This document shows, piece by piece, positions 12,617 to 21,632 of a stretch of DNA of 64,000 nucleotides. Below the pieces are notes generated by a model. The model saw only the letters and a program-made list of their open reading frames with translations, was not told the DNA's origin and did not search any database. The position numbers and the translations under genes are program-made. Position 1 is the stretch's first letter. Each line of letters begins with the position of its first letter. This DNA is from Glebionis coronaria (lineage: Eukaryota > Streptophyta > Magnoliopsida > Asterales > Asteraceae): assembly GCA_025667525.1 (NCBI GenBank), contig CM046880.1:592447895-592511894 (forward strand), in the 5' to 3' direction.

Positions 12617-13405
12617 ATCTGTTGATTAGTATTTGGATAAAGGATGTTAAAGACATTATTGAATTGATGAAATAAAGATTGAGTTTCGTTTATTTTCTGT
12701 TATTTGATTTTGTATCCTATTTTACATGTTTTCTATCCACAAATAAATTGTTATGTTCTAAATGTCCGTTGTCGATTAATAATATGGGAGTATTATTAAA
12801 TTAAGACAATTCAAAATAGTGACAGAATGTACTTGAAAGTATATTGGTCAATTTTGGATGATATTTGATGGATCAAATATTGGACTTATCCCAACTATAT
12901 GATTTTACTTTATGGATCTTTGTCATTAAGTAAATCATAAATAGTTATCCTTAGACCTGAGATACCAGGAAACTGTCATGAATGTAGTGTATTTCTGTGA
13001 GATAACCTAACGCTAAACGTAACTGGTAGCTATAAGGGATATTTTCAGAAGTGTTGCAAAGTTCGTAAGTTTCGCTTGTAGTCAATATGGGATTTGTTTC
13101 CTTCAAAGTTATTTTTGAAGTATAATACAGCTGGGCTCCTCGGGGAAGTAGTAAGATGTTTGTGTGGCCACACCCAAATGTGCTTTGGTAATCTTGCTAT
13201 ATCAGTAAACGAGAAACAGAATGGTTAATGAAGGAATGACTGAGATCCATATCCTATTAACGTTGTATTTAAAATGAAAGGATAATAATAATGATGATGT
13301 ATCATTAAAAGGTTTTGTCCAGGAGACCTTACTCGAGTTGTATTAGTGACATTGTTAGTGTAACTAGACGCTAATTAATGTAATCACGATATTCGAATTT
13401 TGTCC
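12617..13405 (+). other. Copia-1 3' untranslated region
   Basis: Non-coding sequence between RNase H and the polypurine tract; no gene seen. Confidence 0.6.
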
Positions 13406-13415
13406 AAGTGGGAGC
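13406..13415 (+). promoter_or_regulatory. Copia-1 polypurine tract
   Basis: AAGTGGGAGC directly abuts the 3' LTR start at 13416, the usual copia second-strand primer position. Confidence 0.8.
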
Positions 13416-14154
13416 TGAAAGTTTATGGACATAAAATTAAATAGTCGTGTGATAGGATCAAACTCGGGATTACGGGATTACACACAATACGTAAAGGATT
13501 AATTAATTTTAATAAATATATTTATTTATTAAAATATAAATCGAGCTTAACTAACGATCGTTAATAATTAAAAGTTAAGTACAAATTACCGTTAAGTAAT
13601 TAAATAGAAGCAAAAAGAAGGAAAGCGGAAAAGTTCCGGAAGCCCCTTGTGGGCTTTGTGAACCGTCGGCCAAAGAGAAAAAAGGGGAAGGGGATTAGTT
13701 TCCTAATCTTTATTTGGGCTTGGAGAACAAGTATTGTTATCATATATATACCCTATAATCCCTTCATAATTTTTGTCTCTTCCCCTCTTTCTTGTCTTGC
13801 GATCGCAAACCCTAACCCACACAAGGTTTCGGTTTGATTTTCGTTTTAGCTATAATTCACAAAGTGTAGAAGCTCATGTTTATTAGTGCTAGCCTCACGA
13901 TTGATCCGTTGTATTACGTGTGTACAAGAGCGTAATATAGTTTCATTATAAAATATATCTTGGTGTTCTTCATATAAACCCTAATTCGTGATTCGCCGGT
14001 GTTCTTGAAGATTTGCTCTAGCTAAAGGTATGTAACCCTAACTCGATTAATTATGAATGTGTTATTAATTATGATCTTGTTAAACGCTTCCGCTATGTGT
14101 GCTTTGATCTTAATTAGGGTTTTACGTAATTGTTATGAGTAAAATAAACCTTCA
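13416..14154 (+). repeat. Copia-1 3' LTR
   Basis: Same length (739 bp) as the 5' LTR. It starts TGAAAGTTTATGG and ends CTTCA before the TSD AAACT. Confidence 0.95.
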
Positions 14155-14348
14155 AAACTCATATTGCCCCCCACTCACACATTGAATTCCGACATTTAAC
14201 ACTTAAAAACCTAAAAAATTCAATTTTTAACTTATAATACTCGTTTTTTATTCGAGTTATAGTTTTTTCGTCTTGTTATTGTCAAAAAAAAAAATTGCCC
14301 CCTACTATGACATTTCCTGCGTCCGCCACTGAATACGGCTGAAAGATG

Positions 14349-14467
14349 AAACATGAAGGCTAGGGTAAATAATATAAATGAGGTTAATGGACTGTAAGGG
14401 TATAGTTGTAAACTTACTTTCAATTGCCTTGGATTAATCAAATGGTGCCGTGAGAATATCACCATCC
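14349..14467 (-). repeat. MULE right terminal inverted repeat
   Basis: Inverted partner of 3031-3149. It ends TATCACCATCC directly before the TSD TTCTTTTTT. Confidence 0.9.
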
Positions 14468-14477
14468 TTCTTTTTTT

Positions 14478-14720
14478 GCACCCACTAAATAAGAATTTTT
14501 CAAAATATTTTTTACAATCTTGAAATACCATGTCATCAGCCCTGAGATGTTATCATACTTACTAAACATTGAAATACCACTTCTACAACCAATTAAACCA
14601 TACTTACTAAATATTGAAATACCATGTCATCAGCCCTGATCGAGATGTTATCATCTTTCTCTTTTTGCACCCACCAAATAAGAATTTTTCAAGATGTTCT
14701 TTACGATATGCGACTTGTCG
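14478..14720. repeat. Duplicated left arm of the palindrome, including an empty-site copy
   Basis: The block GAAATACCATGTCATCAGC occurs at about 14522 and 14608. At 14640-14700 the sequence flanking the MULE on its left (GATGTTATCATCTTTCT) runs straight into the sequence flanking it on its right (TTTTTGCACCCAC, AAATAAGAATTTTTCAA) with no element between them. Confidence 0.75.
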
Positions 14721-15345
14721 AAAAATCATAAAATTTTACTTTATTCTTTATGACACGTAGTATATTTGTGTAAGACAAAATACTTGTGTGTAAGAAATAA
14801 TTTTTATGTAACTTCATATTTTTATACGACTTGTATTAAAAAATATTTTTTATTAAAAAAAGTTTTTACTTTATTTAATTTAAACTTTATTTTTATGCGA
14901 CATATGCCTTTATTTATTAAAAAATATTTTTTATAAAAAAATTATTTTGTATAAAAAAATTTTATAAGACAATAATCTTTTTATAAATTATTTAATAAAA
15001 ATAACTTTTTTATAAAAAATAAATTTTAATAAATAAAAGTATAAGTCGCGTAAAAATAAACTTTAAATTAAATATAGTAAAATGTTTTTTTAATAAAAAA
15101 TATTTTATAATTCAAGTCGCATAAAAAGTATAAGAAGTCGCATAAAAACAACTTCTTACACACAAATACTTTTGTATTACACACATGTACTATGTGTCAT
15201 AGAGAATAAAATGTAATATTATGATTTTTTGCAAGTCGCATAAATTGCATAAGTTGCATAAAACATTTTAGAAAATTCTTATTTGGTATGTGCAAAAAGG
15301 GAAATAGAGTGAAATCTTGGGGCATTTCAATAATTAACCATTTTG
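14591..15345. repeat. Large imperfect palindrome (foldback-like element)
   Basis: The left arm (from about 14591: TATTGAAATACC, CTTTTTGCACCCACCAAATA, TATGCGACTTG, ATGACACGTAGTA) is matched in inverted order on the right (TACTATGTGTCAT, GCAAGTCGCATA, TATTTGGTATGTGCAAAAAG, GGCATTTCAATAAT to about 15345). The centre is very AT-rich with further inverted pieces around TTTTATAAAAA. No coding frame. It is either a foldback transposon or a non-autonomous element with very long TIRs; the exact ends are uncertain. Confidence 0.7.
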
Positions 15346-16007
15346 TATTTGTGTTACACTACATAAAAGACTATTTACATGTACGGCAAATGAATTTACA
15401 ATGAATAAGTACTGAGAACCCCACCAAGAGATCCAGATAAGAACTGCTTTTTAACATACTCATCTTCACAATCCATTAAGTGATGATGTGTAATGTAATA
15501 CCTCTATTGAATGATGCTACATAAAAGCATTGTGGATAACCTTAGCATTTTTAGTTTAAGAATTATTTTACGGGAACTCTTCCTTAAAAATGATTGGGCG
15601 GTATTGTACTTCTGTTTTGTTAGTTTATGCATTGGGGTGTATAAACACGTATAGGTGAATAATATGTTACCTTCATTTACCCATAGTTGCGGGTATCAAC
15701 TTCAAGTTCCTCGTCATCAAAAATGAAAAATGTTAGTAGATATACTTACAATTCCATCAAATCAAATAAATTGAACAATTAAAGTATAACATCGTTGTTG
15801 TCGTTAAACTTTTTCTTGTTGTCTGGGGGATCAGAAACAGGTGTCCTAGTTGGTTTTGATTCTGCAAAACGTACGAAATTTAAACAAACATTGATCGAGT
15901 AAGTTTTCAAAAATATGTAATATGAAGAATTACCATACAAAGCAAAAAATTAAATGCTAAAAGAAGTAAAGCATACACTCGTTCTTGTGTTCTTGAGGAG
16001 TAGAAAT
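15346..16007. other. Unassigned stretch with two exon-like blocks on the minus strand
   Basis: On the minus strand an acceptor-like TTTTGCAG (about 15863) is followed by a short open block rich in K, P and D up to about 15795. A second acidic block lies near 15720-15685. They may be remnants of a captured gene, but I do not recognise the protein. Confidence 0.2.
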
Positions 16008-16980
16008 TGTTGAGATTTAATATACTATGTGAACCCTAACACTATGAGTACGAAGGGTATATGGATCTACTTTGACACGTATGATTAACACATAAATAAA
16101 CGAAAAAAAGGAATAAGAAAGTTAACCTTCGTAGACCACAACAAATAAACTTAGTGATATAAATATCACATCTACGGTTGCTCACAAATACGTCAACCAA
16201 GTATGTTCGGAATGCTAGCCGTATTTCACGTATACCTAAACACCGTGTGTTAGTAGATTTGTCCGATAACGACCAAAAACCTAAAACATAAAAAAAAACC
16301 AGTGTTGTGTGAGATCTTTGAATCAGCCAAGGACATTTCCTCTTTGTTGTCCAATTCGGACATAACTAAAATATCTTATTTCTTAGATCTGTTCGTTGAC
16401 AATCAGAATGCCTGCAACAAGCTATCACGCCTTGATAGCTTATGATCGACGACCACCAAACCTTTTGTAGCAGACTTAAGGTTGGATCAAAGTCACTACA
16501 AACCCTTGAAACCTTCATATAGTAGCAGAAAGTGTTTAAGAAGAAAAACGAGATGAAGAAAACCCTAAATCAGGTTTAATCAAAATGTTTGATTATGGTA
16601 GAATAAGAGCAGAGATTGTATGTTTATTGATTATGGAAATTCGTGTATATTGACAAGGGGAATGGGTGTTTAAATACTCCTCAAGCCCTAGTTGTGATAA
16701 GACTCAAAAACTTGTTTTAGTCATTATCACAAACCAATAACACTATCATATCTCATTCTTTTAGTCATCTAAACATTCTAAGAACATAGACACTACTAGA
16801 TCCTTCTTTTCTAGCCAGGTATATCATTAGGACAAAAGAAAAATCCATTGTCTTAGTCGGTTTTGTCTTAAAGGTTTTTACATGAAGTTAAATGCACTCT
16901 ATGTGTTTAACGTGTGTGTCCCCAATAGGCTCACACATCTCTAATAGTATATGGCTCATTAGATTCACATAGTCCCGACA
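16008..16980 (-). repeat. Copia-2 3' LTR (973 bp)
   Basis: On the minus strand it begins TGTCGGGACTATGTGAATC just after the polypurine tract and ends ATTAAATCTCAACA at 16008. TG...CA ends and PPT adjacency support the boundaries. No second copy is present in the window. Confidence 0.78.
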
Positions 16981-17889
16981 CCTACCACTTGGGAGTTAAA
17001 TTAGCATACAACACATATACCAACCACGAAAACGTCTAACAACACTCGCATTCGTTATTTAACTAGAAATTTTTTAGATTTAAGTTTCAAAAATATTCTT
17101 AGTAGCATGGTCATTTATGTCTTGCTATAATTATCTCTTTGTAATAGATATCATTAAACCATGGATATGGATCCTAACTCATTCCATATAGTTTAAATTT
17201 TAGTTTCTCGTTATAGAAATAATTCAGATATACAAAATGTATTCGAGAGTCGTCTTTCATTACCATTTGGGTCTTGACAAACAATTGAGACGCCGATAGT
17301 ATCATTATGCACTTATCAAGTGGAGTAACAAAATTTATTTTGACAGCAAGTGTTGTGGATGTTGCTTCACAACATTTTCAACTATAGCCTTTATAACTAC
17401 CTTATTCAGGTGTTTAACTTATAATCAATAAATGATATCCACGCATGTACCAACTTGTTTGCATCTTAAGTTTAAGGATGACTTTAATAATCATTTTTGA
17501 TATATTACTCATGACAAGGATCCAAAAGTAATATTCAAAGGGTTGAGGTATCCAATATGCATCCCATATGAATAAGATATGAGTTTGGTGAGAACAATCC
17601 ATATATTCAAAGAATATAACCGACACTCAGATTTGCCTTAATCTAACAATATTCCCATATTATAACAATGGACATATTTCGAATAATCATATATTTAAGA
17701 ATTAAACATGCAAATATACGACAATAGTTATTATATAAAAGAAAAACAAACACAAAGTATCTTTATTCATCATAAAATAAAACTGTCTTATTATCCCAAT
17801 TATCCAAATACTAAAATAACACAGATTTACATGAGATTACTAGCTGTAAGCATTCCTAGATTCGAAGTATGCATCAAATGTTTTTTATA
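16981..17889 (-). other. Copia-2 3' internal non-coding region
   Basis: Sequence between the RNase H remnant and the PPT. Small frames only; no gene. Confidence 0.55.
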
Positions 17890-19355
17890 ATCTAAAGCCC
17901 TTGTAAAGGGTCAACTACATTGTCATATGTGTGAACTTTATCCAAAGGAATGTCGCCCAGTTCAATCACTTCTTAGAGGTAGTGATCTTTGGTACAATAA
18001 TGCTTAGGACCTTTAGTAATTCATGGTTCATTAGCCATAGTAATGGCTCTGATATTATCAAAATACATTTTCATAGGTTCTTCATTTGTGGGAACAATAC
18101 CGATCCCAACAATGAATTTCCTAATTGGTTCCTTTGCAGCTTCCGAAGCGGTTATATACTCAGCTTCTTAGATGAGATTGCATGAATAGTCTGCGTTGCG
18201 CTTTTCTAGCTAACAACACCTCCATTCAAAATGAAGACATATCCAGTTTGAGACTTTTAGTCATCAAAATCTGTCAGATATCAAGCATCAGTCTAACAAG
18301 TGACCCTGAGCTCCTGTTTTATATCACCTTTATAAACAAGAAACATATTATTAGTATTTTTGAGATACTTTAAAATGTTCTTAGCAGCAATCTAGTGTTG
18401 TTCACCTGGATTTTGTTGAAATCAACTAGTCATCTTCTGTGCGAACGCGACATCAGGTCTAGTGCATCTTACAGCATACATGATCGACCCTATAGCCGAG
18501 GCATAAGGAACTTTATGCATGTGCTTCACCTCAGCGGGTGTTGAAGCACCTTGTGAGTTACATAATTTTGGTTCAACTTGCATGTGGATGATTTCACGTT
18601 TGGAATTCTCCATGTTATACTTCTTCAAAATCTTTTCTATGTAAGCACTTTGACATAGTCTAATTAACCATCTTTATCTATCCCTGGAGATCTTGATTCC
18701 AAGAATATATGCAACATCTCCCAAATCTTTTGTAGCAAAACATTTACCAAGGTAAGCTTTTACACTTTGTAAATTTGGAATGTCTTTCCCCATGAGCAAT
18801 ATGTCATCGACATATAATACTAAGAAAACCACATCACTCCCACCAACTTCTATATATACACATGGCTCATCATGATTCTGAGTAAAACCAAACTTCTTAA
18901 TTTCATCATCAAATCGCTTATTACATTGCATTGATGCTTCCTTAAGTCTATAAATGAATCTTTGAAGCTTGCATACCCGGTTTGGATATTTAAGATTAAC
19001 AAAACCTCCAGGTTGCTTCATATAGTCTTTTTTAAAAGATGTTCATTTAGGAAAGTGATTTTGACATCCATTTACCAAATCTTATAGTCATAGTAAGCAG
19101 CTATGGAAAAGAGAATCCTAATAGCTTTGATATCTGCAACAAGAAAGAAGGTTTCTTCATAATCAACCCCGTAGGTTTTAGTGAAGCCCCTCGCCACATA
19201 TCGAGCTTTATAGGTACGTACATTGCCATCCATGTTTGCCTTCTTTTTAATAGAACCATTTACCATTAACGGTTCTAGCGTTAGGGGGAAGGTCCACTAA
19301 AATTCAGACATCATTGTCTTTAATGGATTGCATTTCCACGTTAATTGCGTTTTCT
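17890..19355 (-). pseudogene. Copia-2 reverse transcriptase and RNase H
   Basis: Reading from 19355 downward there is a reverse transcriptase start (NVEMQSIK), KARYVARGFTKTYGVDYEET, KQPGGFVN, the catalytic YVDDILLMGKD near 18810, then VPYASAIGSIMYAVRCTRPD, and a decayed RNase H region reaching about 17890. Stops and shifts separate the pieces. The YVDD box itself is intact. Confidence 0.85.
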
Positions 19356-20298
19356 ATATTATGTGAATACCTAAATTTCTATTTCACACATATGAAAATA
19401 CAAGACTAAGAATTTTTTTTCTCTAACTAAACTAAACACGCCCTTTACATCTTATATGTCTATTTAAGTAATTTTGCATGTTATAATACAACTACAACCA
19501 TGTTACCAAACACTTTTATTTAACAATCAACTACTACCAAGTGCTAATGCTTACTACTACTACTTTATGCTTCTGCTACATTTCATCAAACATGACCAAA
19601 GAAAAAAAAGAACTTACCACTAGAAAACATTGTCAATTTTTGTAATTTACTCTAAGGGGGTGTTTGTTTACGCTAATCTTCAACAATAAATCTCGAATAA
19701 GACGTATATGTGATTATTACAAGAACCAATAGAAACATAAACATCGGATATTAAAGACGGAACGATTTAGTAGTACGTCCACACTTCATTCGGATACATG
19801 TCTAGTACGTCCACTCATTGCCAATTTCATACTTTTTTTGGCTATATTCCAAGTAGGTCCACACTTCATTCGGATATTGAAGACGGAACGATTTAGTCGC
19901 GACATTTGCAATCTATCTGGTTGCAATGCTTTGGCGTATGTGTATTAACACATATACGTATGGGATGCTCATTTCTCGTAATGGTTTTAGTTGGATGTTC
20001 GTGCATCAGTTTATATTTAATTTATTTTTTAAGTTTCTTTCAATTATATTTGGTAGTCACAAGAATAGTTTGTCGTTCTTAAGAAAAGGTGTTTTGTTGC
20101 ACGGTTGGTTGTGTGCATCACTGTGCTCGTGCTACGGGATGTGATGTTTTTTACATCCGTTGTAAAAAAACAACAAAATTGATGATTATGAATTCTCTTT
20201 TACCTCAAAAAACAACAAAAAAATTGATGCTTATGAAACATCCGTTGTACATAAGCCCATTTTTATTAATGCTTAGTATTATTGGAAGTTCGGACTTC
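19356..20298. other. Intergenic, no gene supported
   Basis: Contains a local duplication: GACGGAACGATTTAGT and CCACACTTCATTCGGATA each occur twice between 19755 and 19905 in rearranged order. The open frames at 19926-20310 have no recognisable domain. Confidence 0.45.
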
Positions 20299-20307
20299 AC
20301 TTACATC

Positions 20308-20630
20308 TAGGCGTGAGTAAAATCGATCGACAATCGAAAATTGACATAAACCGACCGAAACCGAAATGGACCGAGACAAATCGACGAAATTCGGTTCGGG
20401 ATTCGGGATGGGTTTTCCATAATGTCGAGACTCGGTTCGAGTCGGGACTCGGGATTAAATCAGGAACGCACAAAGAAAACCACACAAATCGAGAGTAAAT
20501 CGGGCCTAACTCGATTCGGTTTGGGACTCAGGATTAAATCAGGTCGGGATTCGGTTTGAGTTTTCTACGATGTCGGTTTCAGGATCGGATCGGGTCGGGA
20601 CATGTCGGTTTCGTCCCGATGCTCACCCCT
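20308..20630. mobile_element. MITE with AGG(C/G)GTGAG termini filled with CGGTTCGGG-type repeats
   Basis: A 323-bp insertion flanked by a perfect 9-bp duplication ACTTACATC (20299-20307 and 20631-20639). Its ends TAGGCGTGAGTA and GCTCACCCCT are inverted relatives. The interior is degenerate CGGTTCGGGATTCGG-like text. The flanking host sequence (TACATCCGTTGTA) resumes on both sides. TSD length suggests Mutator type. Confidence 0.75.
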
Positions 20631-20859
20631 ACTTACATCCGTTGTACGTTAATGCTTTTTTGTGTAATATATTTTACCGGGGTATGAATTCTTTTTTACC
20701 AAAAAAAAAACAAAATTGATGCTTATACCTAAGCCCATTTCAGTTAAGAGGGCTGTTACATCCACAAAAAATTTACAAAACAAAATCGACACACATATGT
20801 GTCATGTGTATATAGTAGGTAAAAAATATGAAAAAGAAAATATGACACAACTTGATTGG

Positions 20860-21256
20860 CTGAGTCGAGCCGAGTACTGTCAAGCTCGAGCTCGACTCGA
20901 ATACAAAAGCTCGAGCACGGTCGAGCTTTATATATTTAGCTCGGCTCGTCATATAAACTCGAGCTCGAAACTCGACTCGAGCTCGATTATTTTCAAATGT
21001 CATGCTCGAACTCGCTGAATACTCGACATATCAAGCTCGACTCGACTCGATTTATCTATATAAAAAGATTAAAAAAACAATTTAATTAAAGCTCGACAAG
21101 GCTTGCGAGCTTATCGAGCCGAGTATAATGGAGCTCGAACTCGACTCGAATATATACTCGAGTAGCTCGAACTCGAGCTCAACTCGTTTAAATCGAGTCA
21201 ATTTCGAATCGATCTCGAGTAACTCACGAGCTGTCTCGGCTCGTTTACATCCCTAG
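20860..21256. repeat. Degenerate TCGAGCTCGA low-complexity block
   Basis: About 400 bp dominated by permutations of CTCGAGCTCGACTCGA. It ends CATCCCTAG, the reverse complement of which (CTAGGGATGTAAACGAGCC) looks like a MITE terminus. The left end is unclear. No gene. Confidence 0.6.
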
Positions 21257-21339
21257 GTTCAATTGTGGATTTTGTTTTGTAAACATTTAATGAATCTAGT
21301 ATTTCTCTTAAATAAAAACCCCCTAAACTTAATTAAAAG

Positions 21340-21632
21340 GCCAAAACAAAATAAAAGTTATTGGGCTAACACACAGTCCAAAAACTCGAAAATGACGTAA
21401 AAAATAATTCACATTTCCATCAAAATAAAAACAAAACCACACACACCGCATCTGCAACGAACTAATAACCAGAGATCAGGTTTGTTACATTTCCATCAAC
21501 TAATCACAAACACACGCGCGCGTGAAAACACGCGCCAACACCCGATCACTGTTCTTATCTCTAATTTGATCTTATTGAACACAGATTTGGAGTGAATTTG
21601 GATAAGATTTGAGTAACAACAGATCTAACGCG
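21340..21632 (+). promoter_or_regulatory. Promoter and 5' UTR region of VHA-e
   Basis: Upstream of the VHA-e ATG. It contains TTGGGCT (21361-21367), which resembles a plant site II element, and a bZIP-type TGACGTAA (21393-21400). I see no clear TATA box. The transcript start is probably between about 21420 and 21500, but this is inference. Confidence 0.4.

Larger units (their letters stand above)
6315..14154 (+). mobile_element. Full-length Ty1-copia LTR retrotransposon (Copia-1)
   Basis: Two 739-bp direct LTRs bound it. The outer ends are TG and CA and are flanked by the 5-bp TSD AAACT (6310-6314 and 14155-14159). A primer-binding site follows the 5' LTR and a polypurine tract precedes the 3' LTR. 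Gag, integrase, reverse transcriptase and RNase H follow in that order, the copia order. Counting by eye, the LTRs differ at roughly 30 positions, about 4%. Both the gag and pol frames have several stops and frameshifts, so the copy is dead. A 1.5-kb leader (7069-8577) without a recognisable gene separates the PBS from gag. Confidence 0.96.
6188..14331. mobile_element. hAT-type MITE (about 299 bp) split by the Copia element
   Basis: The left end CAGGGGCGGG (6188) and right end CCGCCACTG (to 14331) form inverted termini CAG(G/T)GGCGG. They are flanked by an 8-bp duplication, TATACGGC at 6180-6187 and AATACGGC at 14332-14339, with one mismatch. An 8-bp TSD with CAG-type ends fits hAT. Its own sequence is 6188-6314 plus 14160-14331. 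It contains no coding frame, so it is non-autonomous. Confidence 0.72.
3031..14467 (-). mobile_element. Mutator-like element (MULE) with 119-bp TIRs, itself carrying nested insertions
   Basis: The ends are long inverted repeats beginning GG(G/A)TGGTGATATTCTCACG. They are flanked by an identical 9-bp direct repeat TTCTTTTTT at 3022-3030 and 14468-14476, the TSD length typical of Mutator elements. Without the hAT MITE and Copia inside it, the element would be about 3.3 kb. It carries a broken FAR1/MULE transposase on the minus strand. Everything between 6188 and 14331 arrived later. Ends and TSD are read directly; the superfamily follows from the transposase and TSD length. Confidence 0.88.
16008..19355 (-). 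mobile_element. Truncated Ty1-copia element (Copia-2)
   Basis: On the minus strand a degraded reverse transcriptase and RNase H region is followed by a polypurine tract (CTCCCAAGTGG, from 16994) and a 3' LTR. Gag, integrase and the 5' LTR are missing, the element stopping near 19355, so no TSD can be paired. The protein sequence is close in style to Copia-1 but the LTR is different, so it is a separate lineage or family. Confidence 0.85.

Noticed and set aside
15680..15865. RPA-like or other captured gene exons on the minus strand
   Set aside because: Two short exon-like blocks but no recognisable motif; naming a family would be a guess.
20313..21018. Small frames on both strands across 20297-21018
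   Set aside because: They read through MITE and TCGAGC low-complexity repeats; shadows of repeats, not genes.
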